The notes under the pieces are model-generated. The model ran no database searches. It saw only the letters and a list, made by a program, of their open reading frames with translations, and was not told where the DNA came from. Positions 8,130-16,885 of a DNA stretch of 64,000 nt are shown in pieces. The DNA is from Pseudonocardia autotrophica (GTDB taxonomy: Bacteria > Actinomycetota > Actinomycetes > Mycobacteriales > Pseudonocardiaceae). Within the stretch, counting starts at the first letter, position 1, and each line of letters opens with the position of its first letter. The position numbers were made by a program, and so were the translations under genes. The stretch covers positions 62,001 through 126,000 of the forward strand of contig NZ_JNYD01000008.1 of assembly GCF_000717175.1 (NCBI RefSeq), in the 5' to 3' direction.

Positions 8130-9914
8130 GTGGCACGCGAGTTCCGGACGGTCGGCGTGGTCGGCCTGGGCACCATGGGTGCGGGCATCGTGGAGGTGTT
8201 CGCCCGCAACGGCCTGGACGTGATCGCCGCCGAGGTGGACGCGGCCGCCGTCGAGCGCGGGAAGGCGCACCTGGAGACCTCGACGAGGCGGGCGATCGAG
8301 CGCGGCAAGCTCACCGAGGAGCAGGCGGGCGAGCTGCTGGGCCGGATCACCACGACCACGTCGCTGGCCGACCTGGCCCCGTGCGACCTCGTGGTCGAGG
8401 CGGTGCCGGAGTCGCTGCAGCTCAAGGCGTCCGTGTTCGCCGAGGTGGACAAGCACGTCGGCCCCGAGACGATCCTGGCGTCGAACACGTCGTCGCTGTC
8501 GGTCACCGAGCTGTCCGTGCGGACCGCGCGCCCGGGCAAGGTCGTCGGGATGCACTTCTTCAACCCGGCGCCGGTGCAGAAGCTGGTCGAGCTGGTGCGC
8601 ACGGTGGTCACCGAGCCGGACGTGGTCGAGGACCTCCAGGCCTTCGCCGCCACGCTGGACAAGGTGCCGGTCGTGATCGGCGACCGCGCCGGGTTCATCG
8701 CGAACGCACTGCTCTTCGGCTACCTCAACCACGCGGCGCGGATGTACGAGTCCCGCTACGCGAGCCGCGAGGACCTCGACGCCGCCATGCGCTACGGCTG
8801 CGGTTACCCGATGGGCCCGCTGGCGCTGCTCGACCTCATCGGCCTCGACACCGCGTACGAGATCCTCGAGACGATGTACGCGCAGTCGCGCAACCTCATG
8901 CACGCCCCGGCGCCGGTGTTCAAGCAGATGATCACCGCCGGGCTGCTGGGCCGGAAGAGCGGCCGCGGCTTCTACACCTACGAGAAGCCGCACAGCAGCA
9001 AGGTCGTGCCCGACGCCCTGACCCCGGGCTCGGTCGTGCCCGAGGACGTCCCGACGCGCGACGTCCAGCGGGTCGGCGTGGTCGGCACGGGCACCATGGC
9101 CAGCGGGATCGTGCAGGTGTTCGCGCAGGCCGGGTTCGACGTCGTGGTCCGCGGCCGCAGCGACTCCAAGGTCGAGGCGTCGGTCGGCGGGATCCGCAAG
9201 GCGCTGGACAAGGCCGTGGTGCGCGGCAAGCTCACCGAGGACGAGCGGGACGCCACGCTCGGGCGGATCACCGGCACCACCTCGCTGGAGGACTTCGCCG
9301 ACGTCGACCTCGTCGTCGAGGCCATCGCCGAGGAGCTCGAGGTGAAGCGGGCCGTGTTCGGCGCGCTCGACGAGATCTGCAAGCCGGGCGCGATCCTGGC
9401 GACCACGACGTCGTCGCTGCCGGTCGTGGAGTGCGCGGCGGCCACCACCCGCCCGGCCGACGTGATCGGGCTGCACTTCTTCAACCCGGCGCCGGTGATG
9501 AAGCTCGTCGAGGTGGTGTCCACGATCAGCACCGCGCCGGAGGTCGCGGCCACCGCGCTGGCGCTCTGCCAGAAGATCAAGAAGGTGCCGGTCTCCTGTG
9601 GCGACCGCGCCGGGTTCATCGTCAACGCGCTGCTGTTCCCGTACCTGAACGACGCGGTGAAGATGCTGGAGGCGCACTACGCCACGGCGGACGACATCGA
9701 CGCGGCGATGAAGACGGGCTGTGCGCTGCCGATGGGGCCGTTCGAGCTGCTCGACGTGGTCGGCCTGGACGTGTCGCTCGCCATCGAGCGGTCGCTGTTC
9801 TCCGAGTTCCGCCAGTCCGGCTTCGCCCCGGCCCCGCTGCTGGAGCACCTGGTCACCGCGGGCCGGCTCGGCCGCAAGACCGGGCAGGGCTTCCGGGACT
9901 ACACCTCCCGCTGA
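8130..9914 (+). CDS. Tandem-fused 3-hydroxyacyl-CoA (3-hydroxybutyryl-CoA) dehydrogenase
   Basis: 594 residues made of two complete dehydrogenase modules, about 1-290 and 310-594. Each has its own NAD-binding glycine loop (VGLGTMGAG and VGTGTMASG), an HFFNPAP catalytic segment, a CGDRAGFI/IGDRAGFI strand and a C-terminal GRKSGRGFY/GRKTGQGF tail. It would reduce acetoacetyl-CoA to 3-hydroxybutyryl-CoA or run in reverse in beta-oxidation, fitting the nearby thiolase and crotonyl-CoA carboxylase/reductase. The GTG start follows a GGGAGGT ribosome-binding site. Single-module PaaH/Hbd proteins are about 285 residues, so this is a duplication-fusion. Confidence 0.93.
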   Translation: MAREFRTVGVVGLGTMGAGIVEVFARNGLDVIAAEVDAAAVERGKAHLETSTRRAIERGKLTEEQAGELLGRITTTTSLADLAPCDLVVEAVPESLQLKASVFAEVDKHVGPETILASNTSSLSVTELSVRTARPGKVVGMHFFNPAPVQKLVELVRTVVTEPDVVEDLQAFAATLDKVPVVIGDRAGFIANALLFGYLNHAARMYESRYASREDLDAAMRYGCGYPMGPLALLDLIGLDTAYEILETMYAQSRNLMHAPAPVFKQMITAGLLGRKSGRGFYTYEKPHSSKVVPDALTPGSVVPEDVPTRDVQRVGVVGTGTMASGIVQVFAQAGFDVVVRGRSDSKVEASVGGIRKALDKAVVRGKLTEDERDATLGRITGTTSLEDFADVDLVVEAIAEELEVKRAVFGALDEICKPGAILATTTSSLPVVECAAATTRPADVIGLHFFNPAPVMKLVEVVSTISTAPEVAATALALCQKIKKVPVSCGDRAGFIVNALLFPYLNDAVKMLEAHYATADDIDAAMKTGCALPMGPFELLDVVGLDVSLAIERSLFSEFRQSGFAPAPLLEHLVTAGRLGRKTGQGFRDYTSR

Positions 9915-9973
9915 GCTGTGACCCGTCCCGGTGCCGCCCGCGCGGCGCCGTCGGGGCGGTTACGGTCGGATCC

Positions 9974-10288
9974 ATGGCACGCGGTCGACGGCCCCGCCCC
10001 TCGGACCGGGGGCGGGGCCGCGCCGTGCCCGCACCCCTGTCGTCGGGGATCGTGACCCGCGCCGAGACGGGGCCCGACGGCGAGTGGGCCGTCCGGCACG
10101 TCCCCGGCGGATCGTCGGTGAAGGACTATCGCTGCCCGGGCTGCGACCAGCTGATCCCCGCCGGCGTCGGGCACGTGGTCACGTGGCCGACGGGGGAGTG
10201 GGGCTCGGTGGAGGACCGCCGGCACTGGCACCTGCCGTGCTGGAACGCGCGTGGCCGCCGCCGGCCGGGCCTCCGCCGTCCCCGCTGA
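9974..10288 (+). CDS. Conserved actinobacterial zinc-ribbon-like protein of unknown function
   Basis: 104 basic residues. The core holds a likely metal site: CPGC at 54-57, His67, and HWHLPCW at 84-90. It resembles a small family often annotated without support as ATP/GTP-binding protein in actinobacteria; no nucleotide-binding motif is visible here. A TACGGT box at 9961-9966 lies 7 bases before the ATG, so a leaderless mRNA is likely. It is convergent with the coiled-coil gene to the right. Confidence 0.75.
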   Translation: MARGRRPRPSDRGRGRAVPAPLSSGIVTRAETGPDGEWAVRHVPGGSSVKDYRCPGCDQLIPAGVGHVVTWPTGEWGSVEDRRHWHLPCWNARGRRRPGLRRPR

Positions 10289-10342
10289 GCGCGGTCCTGC
10301 CGTCGTCCGGGCCGGCCTCCGTGGGCCGCCCGCGGCGAGGGG

Positions 10343-11422
10343 TCAGGCGCGGGCCGTGGCCGGGTGGGGGCGCGGACGGCGGCGGGACTGCTCGCTCGCC
10401 TGCTCGGGCACCGCACCGTCCGTGCGGTCGCCCTCGTCGGCCAGCGGGCCCAGGGCCGCCAGGTCCGCGACGAGCGCGGCGCGGGCGTGCGCGAGCTGCT
10501 CGGCGACCCGGCCGCGCAGGTCGGTGAGCTCGGTGACCCGGCGTTCGGCCTCGCGGACGAGGCGCTCGGCCTCGCCGCGGGCGTCGGCGACGATCCCGGC
10601 GGCCTGCTGGTCGGCCGCCGCGTGGGTGGCCCGGGCGTAGTCGTCCGCCGCCGCGTGGGTGGTCCGGGCGTAGTCGTCCGCCGCCGCACGGGTGGTCCGG
10701 GAGTACTCGTCCGCCTCGGCGCGGAGCCGCGCGACCTCCTGCTGCGTCGCCGTACGCTCGGCCTGCAGCGCCCCGAGGGTCTCGGTGCGCCGCTGGTCCA
10801 TCGCGATCCGGAAGTCCTCCTCGACCTGCTCGCGCTCGGCGGCGGCGGCGGAGTTCGCCGCGGCGATCGCAGCGGCCGACTCGGCCTGGACCCGGGCGAT
10901 CGCCTCGTCGTTCGCCAGCTTGTCCTGGGCGGCCTGGGCCTGCAGGGCCTTCGCCCGGGCGACGATCCGCTCCGCCTCGTTCCGGGCCTCGGCGAGCACC
11001 GCTTCCCGGTGGCGCTCGGTGTCCGCGCGGCGCTCGGCCAGCTCCTGGTCGCACTCGGCCCGCAGCCGGGTCACCTCCGCGTCCGCCCGGGCCCGCGTCT
11101 CGGCGACCTCGTCCTCGGCCAGCCGGAGCATCGAGCGCATCCGCTCGCTGAGGCCCTGGACGCTGTCCGGCGGCCCCGACAGCCGCCGCACCTGCTGGCG
11201 CATCGACTCCAGCCGGCCGCGCGTCTCGTCGAGCTCGCGGGTCAGCCGGGTCACCTGCGTGACGGCGGCGTCCCGGTCCGCGGCGAGCAGCCGGACGTCC
11301 GCGTCGATCCGGTGCAGGTGCCCGTCGACCTGCTCCTGGTCGTAGCCGCGGCGGACGACCCGGAAGCCGGCCGTGGGCTGGTCACCGGCGGTGGGCTGGG
11401 GGTTCTCCGGTTCACCGACCAT
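10343..11422 (-). CDS. DivIVA-domain coiled-coil protein with alanine-rich repeats
   Basis: 359 residues. The N-terminal FRVVRRGYDQEQVDGHLHRI matches the DivIVA/Wag31 domain start, followed by a long charged coiled coil and an Arg-rich tail. Residues about 240-270 carry three tandem copies of an RAAADDYAR/THAAADDYAR-type unit. Such proteins act as cytoskeletal scaffolds at curved membrane or septal sites. The ATG at 11422 is preferred to the GTG at 11431 because a TACGGT box on the same strand (11435-11430) leaves 7 bases to the ATG. It is shorter in its N-terminal domain than Wag31 and is probably a paralogue, not the essential polar protein. Confidence 0.8.
   Translation of the reverse strand: MVGEPENPQPTAGDQPTAGFRVVRRGYDQEQVDGHLHRIDADVRLLAADRDAAVTQVTRLTRELDETRGRLESMRQQVRRLSGPPDSVQGLSERMRSMLRLAEDEVAETRARADAEVTRLRAECDQELAERRADTERHREAVLAEARNEAERIVARAKALQAQAAQDKLANDEAIARVQAESAAAIAAANSAAAAEREQVEEDFRIAMDQRRTETLGALQAERTATQQEVARLRAEADEYSRTTRAAADDYARTTHAAADDYARATHAAADQQAAGIVADARGEAERLVREAERRVTELTDLRGRVAEQLAHARAALVADLAALGPLADEGDRTDGAVPEQASEQSRRRPRPHPATARA
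10612..10705. repeat. 30-base coding tandem repeat in the coiled-coil gene
   Basis: About three copies of a 30-base unit (GCCGCCGCGTGGGTGGYCCG followed by GGCGTAGTCGTCC) encode the AAADDYARTTH heptad-like repeat. The high identity between the first two copies suggests recent slippage or duplication inside the coiled coil. Confidence 0.7.
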
Positions 11423-11573
11423 GAACTTCACCGTACCGGGCTACCGCATTCGCGGAGCGTCACGCGCGGCCCCGGGTGCGCTCCGTCACCCGTCCGGGCG
11501 TGGGCCGATCCGGGGTGTGGCCCGTGGAGCATTCGCAGTAAGGCCGTGCCGCTCGAACCGGGCCGCGGAGAAC

Positions 11574-11627
11574 GCAGCACGGCTCCGTGACGCGCGCGTC
11601 GCCTGGTGCGTCGCGGAGCCGTGCTGC
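11574..11627. terminator. Rho-independent-like terminator after ccr
   Basis: A 20-base stem (11574-11593 with 11608-11627) with a single G-T mismatch and a 14-base loop lies 8 bases past the ccr stop on the minus strand. There is no U tract, as is usual in high-GC actinobacteria. Confidence 0.75.
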
Positions 11628-11634
11628 GGGTGGA

Positions 11635-12966
11635 TCAGACGCCGCGGAAGCGGTTGATCGCGTCGAGGTGCTTGGCCCGCTTCTCCGGGTTCGTCACGCC
11701 CAGGCCCTCCTCGGGGGCCAGCGCGAGCACGCCGACCTTGCCCTGGTGGGCGTTCTGGTGGACGTCGTACGCCGCCTGGCCGGTGTCGGCCAGCGGGTAG
11801 ACCTTGGAGACGGTCGGGTGGACCAGGCCCTTGTCGATCAGCCGGTTCGCCTCCCACGCCTCGCGGTAGTTCGCGAAGTGCGAGCCCACGATCCGCTTGA
11901 GGTTCATCCACAGGTACCGGTTGTCGTACTCGTGCATGTAGCCCGACGTCGACGCGCAGGTCACGATCGTGCCGCCCTTGCGCGCGCAGTAGACCGAGGC
12001 GCCGAAGGTCTCCCGGCCCGGGTGCTCGAACACGATGTCCGGGTCGTCACCGCCGGTCAGCTCGCGGATCCTGGCCCCGAAGCGCTTCCACTCCTTCGGG
12101 TCCTGGGTCTGCGGGTCCTTCCAGAACTTGTAGCCCTCGGCGTTGCGGTCGATGATCAGCTCCGCGCCCATGGCCCGGCAGATGTCGGCCTTCTCCTGCG
12201 AGGAGACGACACAGATCGGGGTGGCGCCGCCGTTGAGCGCGAACTGGGTGGCGTACGAGCCGAGCCCGCCGCTCGCGCCCCAGATGAGCACCGTGTCGCC
12301 CTGCTTCATGTCCGCGCCGTTGCGCGAGACGAGCTGGCGGTAGGCGGTGGAGTTGACCAGCCCGGGGCTGGCCGCCTCCTCCCAGGTGAGGTGCTCCGGC
12401 TTGGGCATCAGCTGGTTGGACTTGACCAGGGCGAGCTGCGCGAGCCCGCCGAAGTTGGTCTCGAAGCCCCAGATCCGCTGCTGCGGGTCCATCATCGTGT
12501 CGCCGTGCCCGTCCGGGCTCTCCAGCTCGACGGACAGGCAGTGCGCGACGACCCGGTCACCGGGCTTCCACGCGTTGACCCCGGGCCCCGTCTGCAGCAC
12601 GACGCCGGCCAGGTCGGAGCCCACGATGTGGTACGGCAGGTCGTGCCGCTTGGCCAGCTCGGACTCGCGCCCGTAGCGCTTGAGGAAGCCGAACGTGGAC
12701 ACCGGCTCGAAGATCGAGGTCCACACGGTGTTGTAGTTGATCGCGCTGGCCATCACGGCCACGATCGCCTCGCCCGGGCCGAGCTCGGGGGTGGGCACCG
12801 TGTCCAGGTGCAGGCTCTTGCGCGGGTCCTTGTCGCGGGTGGCGATCCCGTCGAACATCTCGGTCTCGTCCGCGTGGACCGTCATCGCCTGGTAGTGGTC
12901 CGGGACGGGAAGCCCACCCACGGCGTCGAAACGCTCGGCGAGAATGGCGTCGAGGATCTCCTGCAC
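11635..12966 (-). CDS. ccrA: Crotonyl-CoA carboxylase/reductase
   Basis: 443 residues, GTG start after a GGAGG site. The enzyme reduces crotonyl-CoA with NADPH and fixes CO2 to give ethylmalonyl-CoA, the defining step of the ethylmalonyl-CoA pathway and a source of extender units. The Rossmann loop is WGASGGLGSYATQ (229-241). The CO2-pocket residues I know from the Kitasatospora enzyme (Asn81, Phe170, Glu171, His365) appear here with a two-residue offset as Asn79, Phe168, Glu169 and His363, which separates true Ccr from plain enoyl reductases. It is followed by a strong terminator and preceded by direct repeats that look like an operator. Confidence 0.96.
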   Translation of the reverse strand: MQEILDAILAERFDAVGGLPVPDHYQAMTVHADETEMFDGIATRDKDPRKSLHLDTVPTPELGPGEAIVAVMASAINYNTVWTSIFEPVSTFGFLKRYGRESELAKRHDLPYHIVGSDLAGVVLQTGPGVNAWKPGDRVVAHCLSVELESPDGHGDTMMDPQQRIWGFETNFGGLAQLALVKSNQLMPKPEHLTWEEAASPGLVNSTAYRQLVSRNGADMKQGDTVLIWGASGGLGSYATQFALNGGATPICVVSSQEKADICRAMGAELIIDRNAEGYKFWKDPQTQDPKEWKRFGARIRELTGGDDPDIVFEHPGRETFGASVYCARKGGTIVTCASTSGYMHEYDNRYLWMNLKRIVGSHFANYREAWEANRLIDKGLVHPTVSKVYPLADTGQAAYDVHQNAHQGKVGVLALAPEEGLGVTNPEKRAKHLDAINRFRGV

Positions 12967-13008
12967 GGCCTGGCCTCCGGTGGCGTGAGTCGTGTGGCTT
13001 GCTTGGGA

Positions 13009-13030
13009 TACCGATCAGTTACCGATCAGT
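13009..13030. promoter_or_regulatory. Direct-repeat operator candidate upstream of ccr
   Basis: Two perfect, abutting 11-base direct repeats TACCGATCAGT (13009-13019, 13020-13030) are spaced exactly one helical turn and followed by ATGGTA. On the ccr strand the region reads as a promoter area about 45-65 bases before the GTG. This is a likely binding site for a regulator of acetyl-CoA assimilation; the protein is unknown. Confidence 0.55.
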
Positions 13031-13111
13031 ATGGTACCCGAGGCATTGTGGCTGCGCGCTCCGCCGATGGGGCCGATCGTGACGCAGCCCACCGACTGGA
13101 TCAATGAAGCA

Positions 13112-13150
13112 GCCCCTCCGATCGGGTGGAAACCGCCTGATCGGAGGGGC
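13112..13150. terminator. Terminator hairpin after the epimerase gene
   Basis: An 18-base stem (CCCCTCCGATC... pairing with ...GATCGGAGGGG) with two wobble mismatches and a 3-base AAA loop lies between the epimerase stop and the ccr promoter. It would insulate ccr from read-through on the minus strand. Confidence 0.75.
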
Positions 13151-13215
13151 CGGGACGCTGCACGAACGGCCCTGGCGTGCGGACCTCCCGCACAAGAGCG
13201 CCGTTCGTTCGGGTG

Positions 13216-13689
13216 TCAGTGAGGGGTGGCCGCCGGCTCCACCAGCTCGACGAGCACGCCGCCGGCGTCCTTCGGGTGCACGAAGTTGATCCGCGAGTCC
13301 GCCGTGCCGCGCCGCGGCTCCGGGTAGAGCAGGCGCAGGCCCTTGTTCTTGAGCGCCTCCATCGCGGCCTCGATGTCGGTGACCCGGTAGGCGAGCTGCT
13401 GCAGGCCCGGGCCGTTGCGGTCGAGGAACTTCGCGATCGTGGAGTCCGGGCGCAGCGGGGCCAGCAGCTGGATGCGCGTGCTGGAGGCGGGGTCGGCGCC
13501 GGGCGCGGCGAGCATCGCCTCGCGCACGCCCTGCTCCTCGTTGACCTCCTCGTGCGTGTTCACCAGCCCGAACACGTCGTGGTACCAGGCGATCGCCTCG
13601 TCGAGGTCGGCCACCGCGATGCCGACGTGGTCGATCTGGGTCAGCAGGGATCCGAGCGCGCCGTGGGCCGATTCCGTCTGTGCCGTCAT
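13216..13689 (-). CDS. mce: Methylmalonyl-CoA epimerase
   Basis: 157 residues with the VOC (glyoxalase-like) fold: the opening IDHVGIAVADLDEAIAWYHD and the closing FVHPKDAGGVLVELVEP are hallmarks of methylmalonyl/ethylmalonyl-CoA epimerases. It interconverts the (2R) and (2S) acyl-CoA epimers in front of the B12 mutases. It is divergent from the thiolase gene. A TAGATT box (complement of 13698-13703) leaves 8 bases to the ATG, so the mRNA is probably leaderless; the upstream in-frame extension is not protein-like. Confidence 0.93.
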   Translation of the reverse strand: MTAQTESAHGALGSLLTQIDHVGIAVADLDEAIAWYHDVFGLVNTHEEVNEEQGVREAMLAAPGADPASSTRIQLLAPLRPDSTIAKFLDRNGPGLQQLAYRVTDIEAAMEALKNKGLRLLYPEPRRGTADSRINFVHPKDAGGVLVELVEPAATPH

Positions 13690-13831
13690 GGTCCGGGAAT
13701 CTAATGCGCGGTACCGGGCCCGGCCCTCTGTGTGGCTGCTCACCCGTCCGTTCGGGCCGTCTCTTCGCAGGTGACCGACGGGTATGGTCCGGAACCAATC
13801 CCGTGTGCCAACGCAGTTGCTGGAGGTCGTC

Positions 13832-15016
13832 GTGGCGCAGTCCGTGATCGTCGCTGGTTCCCGTACGCCGGTCGGCCGGCTGCTCGGGTCGCTCAAGGGG
13901 TTCTCGGGCGCGCAGCTCGGCGGATTCGCGATCAAGGGCGCCCTGGAGAAGGCCGGGGTGGCCCCCGAGCAGGTCGAGTACGTGATCATGGGGCAGGTGC
14001 TCACCGCGGGCGCCGGCCAGATCCCCGCCCGCCAGGCGGCCGCGGCCGCCGGCATCCCGATGGACGTCCCGGCGCTGACCGTCAACAAGGTCTGCCTGTC
14101 CGGCATCGACGCCATCGCCCTCGCCGACCAGCTCATCCGTGCCGGTGAGTTCGACATCGTGGTCGCGGGCGGCCAGGAGTCGATGACCCAGGCACCGCAC
14201 CTGCTGACCAAGTCCCGCGAGGGCACGAAGTTCGGCGACACCGCGCTGATCGACAGCATGTCCTACGACGGCCTGTTCTGTGCCTTCGACCAGGTCGCGA
14301 TGGGTGCGTCGACGGAGAAGCACAACAGCCGCTACGACGTCACCCGCGAGGACCAGGACGCCTTCGCGGCCCGGTCGCACCAGCTCGCCGCCGCCGCCGT
14401 GAAGAACGGGGTGTTCGACGACGAGATCACCCCCGTCGAGATCCCGCAGCGCAAGGGCGACCCGGTCGTCTTCTCGCACGACGAGGGCGTCCGCGGCGAC
14501 ACCACCGGCGAGAGCCTCGCCAAGCTGCGCCCGGCCTTCGCCGCGGACGGCACGATCACCGCGGGCTCGTCGTCGCAGATCAGCGACGGCGCGTGCGCGG
14601 TCGTGGTGATGAGCAAGGCCAAGGCCGAGGAGCTGGGCCTGACCTGGCTGGCCGAGATCGGCGCGCACGGCGTGGTCGCCGGACCGGACACGAGCCTGCA
14701 CGAGCAGCCGGCCAACGCCATCGCCAAGGCGTGCGCCAAGGAGGGCCTCGACCCCAAGGAGCTCGACCTGGTCGAGATCAACGAGGCCTTCGCCGCGGTC
14801 GGTCTCGTGTCCACGCGCAAGCTGGGCCTCGACGAGGAGAAGGTCAACGTCAACGGCGGCGCGATCGCGCTCGGCCACCCGATCGGCATGTCCGGTGCAC
14901 GGATCACGCTGCACCTGGCGCTCGAGCTCAAGCGCCGCGGCGGCGGTGTCGGCGTGGCCGCGCTGTGCGGCGGCGGCGGCCAGGGCGACGCGCTGATCCT
15001 CCGCGTCCCGGCCTGA
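13832..15016 (+). CDS. Acetyl-CoA acetyltransferase (thiolase)
   Basis: 394 residues, the standard thiolase length. The nucleophilic Cys lies in [10 protein letters not shown], the His in [16 protein letters not shown] and the second Cys in the C-terminal CGGGGQG. It condenses two acetyl-CoA to acetoacetyl-CoA, feeding the ethylmalonyl-CoA pathway, or runs thiolytically. The GTG at 13832 follows CTGGAGG with proper spacing; an upstream ATG at 13784 would add 16 atypical residues. A TATGGT box at about 13781 could be the -10. meaB follows 4 bases after the stop. Confidence 0.94.
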   Translation: MAQSVIVAGSRTPVGRLLGSLKGFSGAQLGGFAIKGALEKAGVAPEQVEYVIMGQVLTAGAGQIPARQAAAAAGIPMDVPALTVNKVCLSGIDAIALADQLIRAGEFDIVVAGGQESMTQAPHLLTKSREGTKFGDTALIDSMSYDGLFCAFDQVAMGASTEKHNSRYDVTREDQDAFAARSHQLAAAAVKNGVFDDEITPVEIPQRKGDPVVFSHDEGVRGDTTGESLAKLRPAFAADGTITAGSSSQISDGACAVVVMSKAKAEELGLTWLAEIGAHGVVAGPDTSLHEQPANAIAKACAKEGLDPKELDLVEINEAFAAVGLVSTRKLGLDEEKVNVNGGAIALGHPIGMSGARITLHLALELKRRGGGVGVAALCGGGGQGDALILRVPA

Positions 15017-15020
15017 TCCC

Positions 15021-15968
15021 TTGCCTCAGCAGTCCCCGCAGGAGTTGGTCGACCGCGCGCTGGAGGGCCAGCAGCGCGCGGTCGCCCGGCTGATCTCGCT
15101 CGTCGAGAGCGGGTCGAAGGACCTGCCGGAGGTCGCCGCGCTGCTCGCCCCGCACACGGGGCGGGCGCAGGTCGTCGGTCTGACGGGCTCGCCGGGCGTC
15201 GGCAAGTCCACCACCACGTCCGCGCTGGTCGCGGCGTTCCGGGAGCAGGGCAAGCGGGTCGGCGTGCTCGCTGTCGACCCGTCGTCGCCCTTCTCCGGCG
15301 GCGCGCTGCTCGGCGACCGGGTCCGGATGGGCGACCACGCGATCGACGAGGGCGTGTTCATCCGGTCCATGGCGACCCGGGGGCACCTGGGCGGGCTGGC
15401 CTGGGCGACCCCGCAGGCGCTGCGGGTGCTCGACGCCGCGGGCTGCGACGTCGTGCTCGTCGAGACGGTCGGGGTCGGCCAGTCCGAGGTCGACGTCGTC
15501 TCGCTCGCCGACACCACGGTCGTGTTGCTCGCGCCCGGGATGGGCGACGGCGTGCAGGCCGCCAAGGCCGGGATCCTCGAGATCGCGGACGTGTTCGTGG
15601 TCAACAAGGCGGACCGCGAGGGCGCCGACCAGACCGTCCGCGACCTGCGCTACATGATGTCGCTCGGTGAGCGGCGGGACGCCTGGAAGCCACCGGTGTG
15701 CCGGACGGTCGCGGCCCGTGGCGAGGGCGTCGACGAGGTCGCCGGGGCGATCGACGAGCACCGGGCCTGGCTGGAGTCCTCCGGCGAGGGTCCGCGGCGG
15801 CGCCGGCGGCGGGCGGAGAACGAGATCGAGGCGATCGGGCTGGAGAAGGTCCGCGCGCGGCTCGGCGACGTCCGCGGCGGGGCCGCCCTCGAGGCGCTGG
15901 CCGAGAAGGTCGTGGCCGGCACGCTGAGCCCCTACGCGGCGGCGGACGAGCTCCTCGACTCCCTGTGA
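15021..15968 (+). CDS. meaB: Methylmalonyl-CoA mutase-associated GTPase MeaB
   Basis: 315 residues of the G3E/ArgK family. Walker A is GSPGVGKSTT, Walker B-like LVETVGVGQSE follows, and the NKAD guanine-specificity motif is present. MeaB gates cobalamin loading and protects acyl-CoA mutases. The proposed TTG start is 4 bases after the thiolase stop with no clear ribosome-binding site, consistent with translational coupling. The stop codon lies inside the palindromic repeat that ends the operon. No mutase gene is in the window. Confidence 0.92.
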   Translation: MPQQSPQELVDRALEGQQRAVARLISLVESGSKDLPEVAALLAPHTGRAQVVGLTGSPGVGKSTTTSALVAAFREQGKRVGVLAVDPSSPFSGGALLGDRVRMGDHAIDEGVFIRSMATRGHLGGLAWATPQALRVLDAAGCDVVLVETVGVGQSEVDVVSLADTTVVLLAPGMGDGVQAAKAGILEIADVFVVNKADREGADQTVRDLRYMMSLGERRDAWKPPVCRTVAARGEGVDEVAGAIDEHRAWLESSGEGPRRRRRRAENEIEAIGLEKVRARLGDVRGGAALEALAEKVVAGTLSPYAAADELLDSL

Positions 15969-16008
15969 GTGGCGATAGTCGCCATGGCGACTATCGCCAC
16001 TCACAGGG
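15961..16008. repeat. 48-base perfect palindrome (family copy 1)
   Basis: A perfect 48-base palindrome centred on GCCATGGC with arms CCCTGTGAGTGGCGATAGTC. It occupies the whole gap between the convergent meaB and marR genes and supplies the meaB TGA stop (15966-15968). Related copies are at 37606-37647 and 45918-45957. It can act as a bidirectional terminator; multiple copies suggest a REP-like dispersed element. Confidence 0.9.
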
Positions 16009-16009
16009 G

Positions 16010-16513
16010 TCAGCGGAAGTCGCCGGAGGCCGAGCGGATGCGGCCGAGCAGGTCGAAGAGCGTGGCCTTGCCCTCCGCGTCGAGTCCCACCAGCCCGAAG
16101 TCGACGGCGGTGACGGACTTGGTGGCCTGCTCCAGGCGCTCCAGCCCGTCCGGCGTGATCTCGACCAGCGTCGCCCGCCGGTCCGTGGGGTGCGGGGTCC
16201 GGCGTACCAGCCCGTCCGCCTGCAGCCGGTCGACGATGTTCGTGACGCTGGTCGGGTGCAGCTGCAGCCGCTCGCCCATCACCCGCATCGGCAGCTTCTT
16301 GGCCCGCGAGAAGCTCAGCAGCACCAGCGCCTCGTAGCGGGCGAAGGTGAGGTTGTGCGGCTTGAGCGCGGCGTCGACGGCCGACAGCAGGATCTGCTGC
16401 ACGCGCATCACGCTGGTGACGGCGGCCATGGTGTCCGACGGGCCGATGCGCTCGGCCCAGAGCTCCGCCGCCCGGTCGATCGGGTCGAAGGGGAGCGGGT
16501 CGCGCGAGGCCAT
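16010..16513 (-). CDS. MarR family transcriptional regulator
   Basis: 167 residues. The winged helix reads LTFARYEALVLLSFSRAKKL, then LHPTSVTNIVDRLQADGLVRR and a DRRATLVEITPDG wing, all typical of MarR. A TAGCGT box (complement of 16522-16527) leaves 8 bases to the ATG at 16513, choosing it over longer forms. It is convergent with meaB and divergent from the thiamine-binding-family gene. The ligand and targets are not evident. Confidence 0.88.
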   Translation of the reverse strand: MASRDPLPFDPIDRAAELWAERIGPSDTMAAVTSVMRVQQILLSAVDAALKPHNLTFARYEALVLLSFSRAKKLPMRVMGERLQLHPTSVTNIVDRLQADGLVRRTPHPTDRRATLVEITPDGLERLEQATKSVTAVDFGLVGLDAEGKATLFDLLGRIRSASGDFR

Positions 16514-16573
16514 GGCCACGCACGCTAGCAGGGCGGACACCCGCGGCCCGAGATCATGGGGCAGGCTGGCGGC

Positions 16574-16885
16574 ATGCTCGTAGCGTTCAGCATCGCGCCG
16601 TCCGGCAGCTCCTCCGACGACGGGAGCGTGGGCGACGCCGTCGCCGAGGCCGTCCGCGTGGTCCGGGAGTCCGGGCTGCCCAACGAGACGACGTCCATGT
16701 TCACCACCATCGAGGCCGAGACCTGGGACGAGGCGATGGCCGTGGTGGGCCGCGCGGTCGAGGCCGTGCAGGCCCGGTCCCCGCGGGTGAGCCTGGTGCT
16801 CAAGGCCGACATCCGCCCGGGGTACACCGGCCAGCTCAGCGCGAAGGTGGAGCGGATCGAGAAGGCGCTCGGCTCGGATGGCTGA
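16574..16885 (+). CDS. MTH1187/YkoF-like thiamine-binding-family protein
   Basis: 103 residues opening LVAFSIAPSG and containing LPNETTSMFTTIEAETWDEA and VLKADIRPGYTGQLSAKVERIE, the pattern of the MTH1187/YqgV family, whose members bind thiamine or related small molecules as dimers. Its 3' end overlaps the next gene by 8 bases, so the two form an operon. The metabolic role is unknown. Confidence 0.8.
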   Translation: MLVAFSIAPSGSSSDDGSVGDAVAEAVRVVRESGLPNETTSMFTTIEAETWDEAMAVVGRAVEAVQARSPRVSLVLKADIRPGYTGQLSAKVERIEKALGSDG

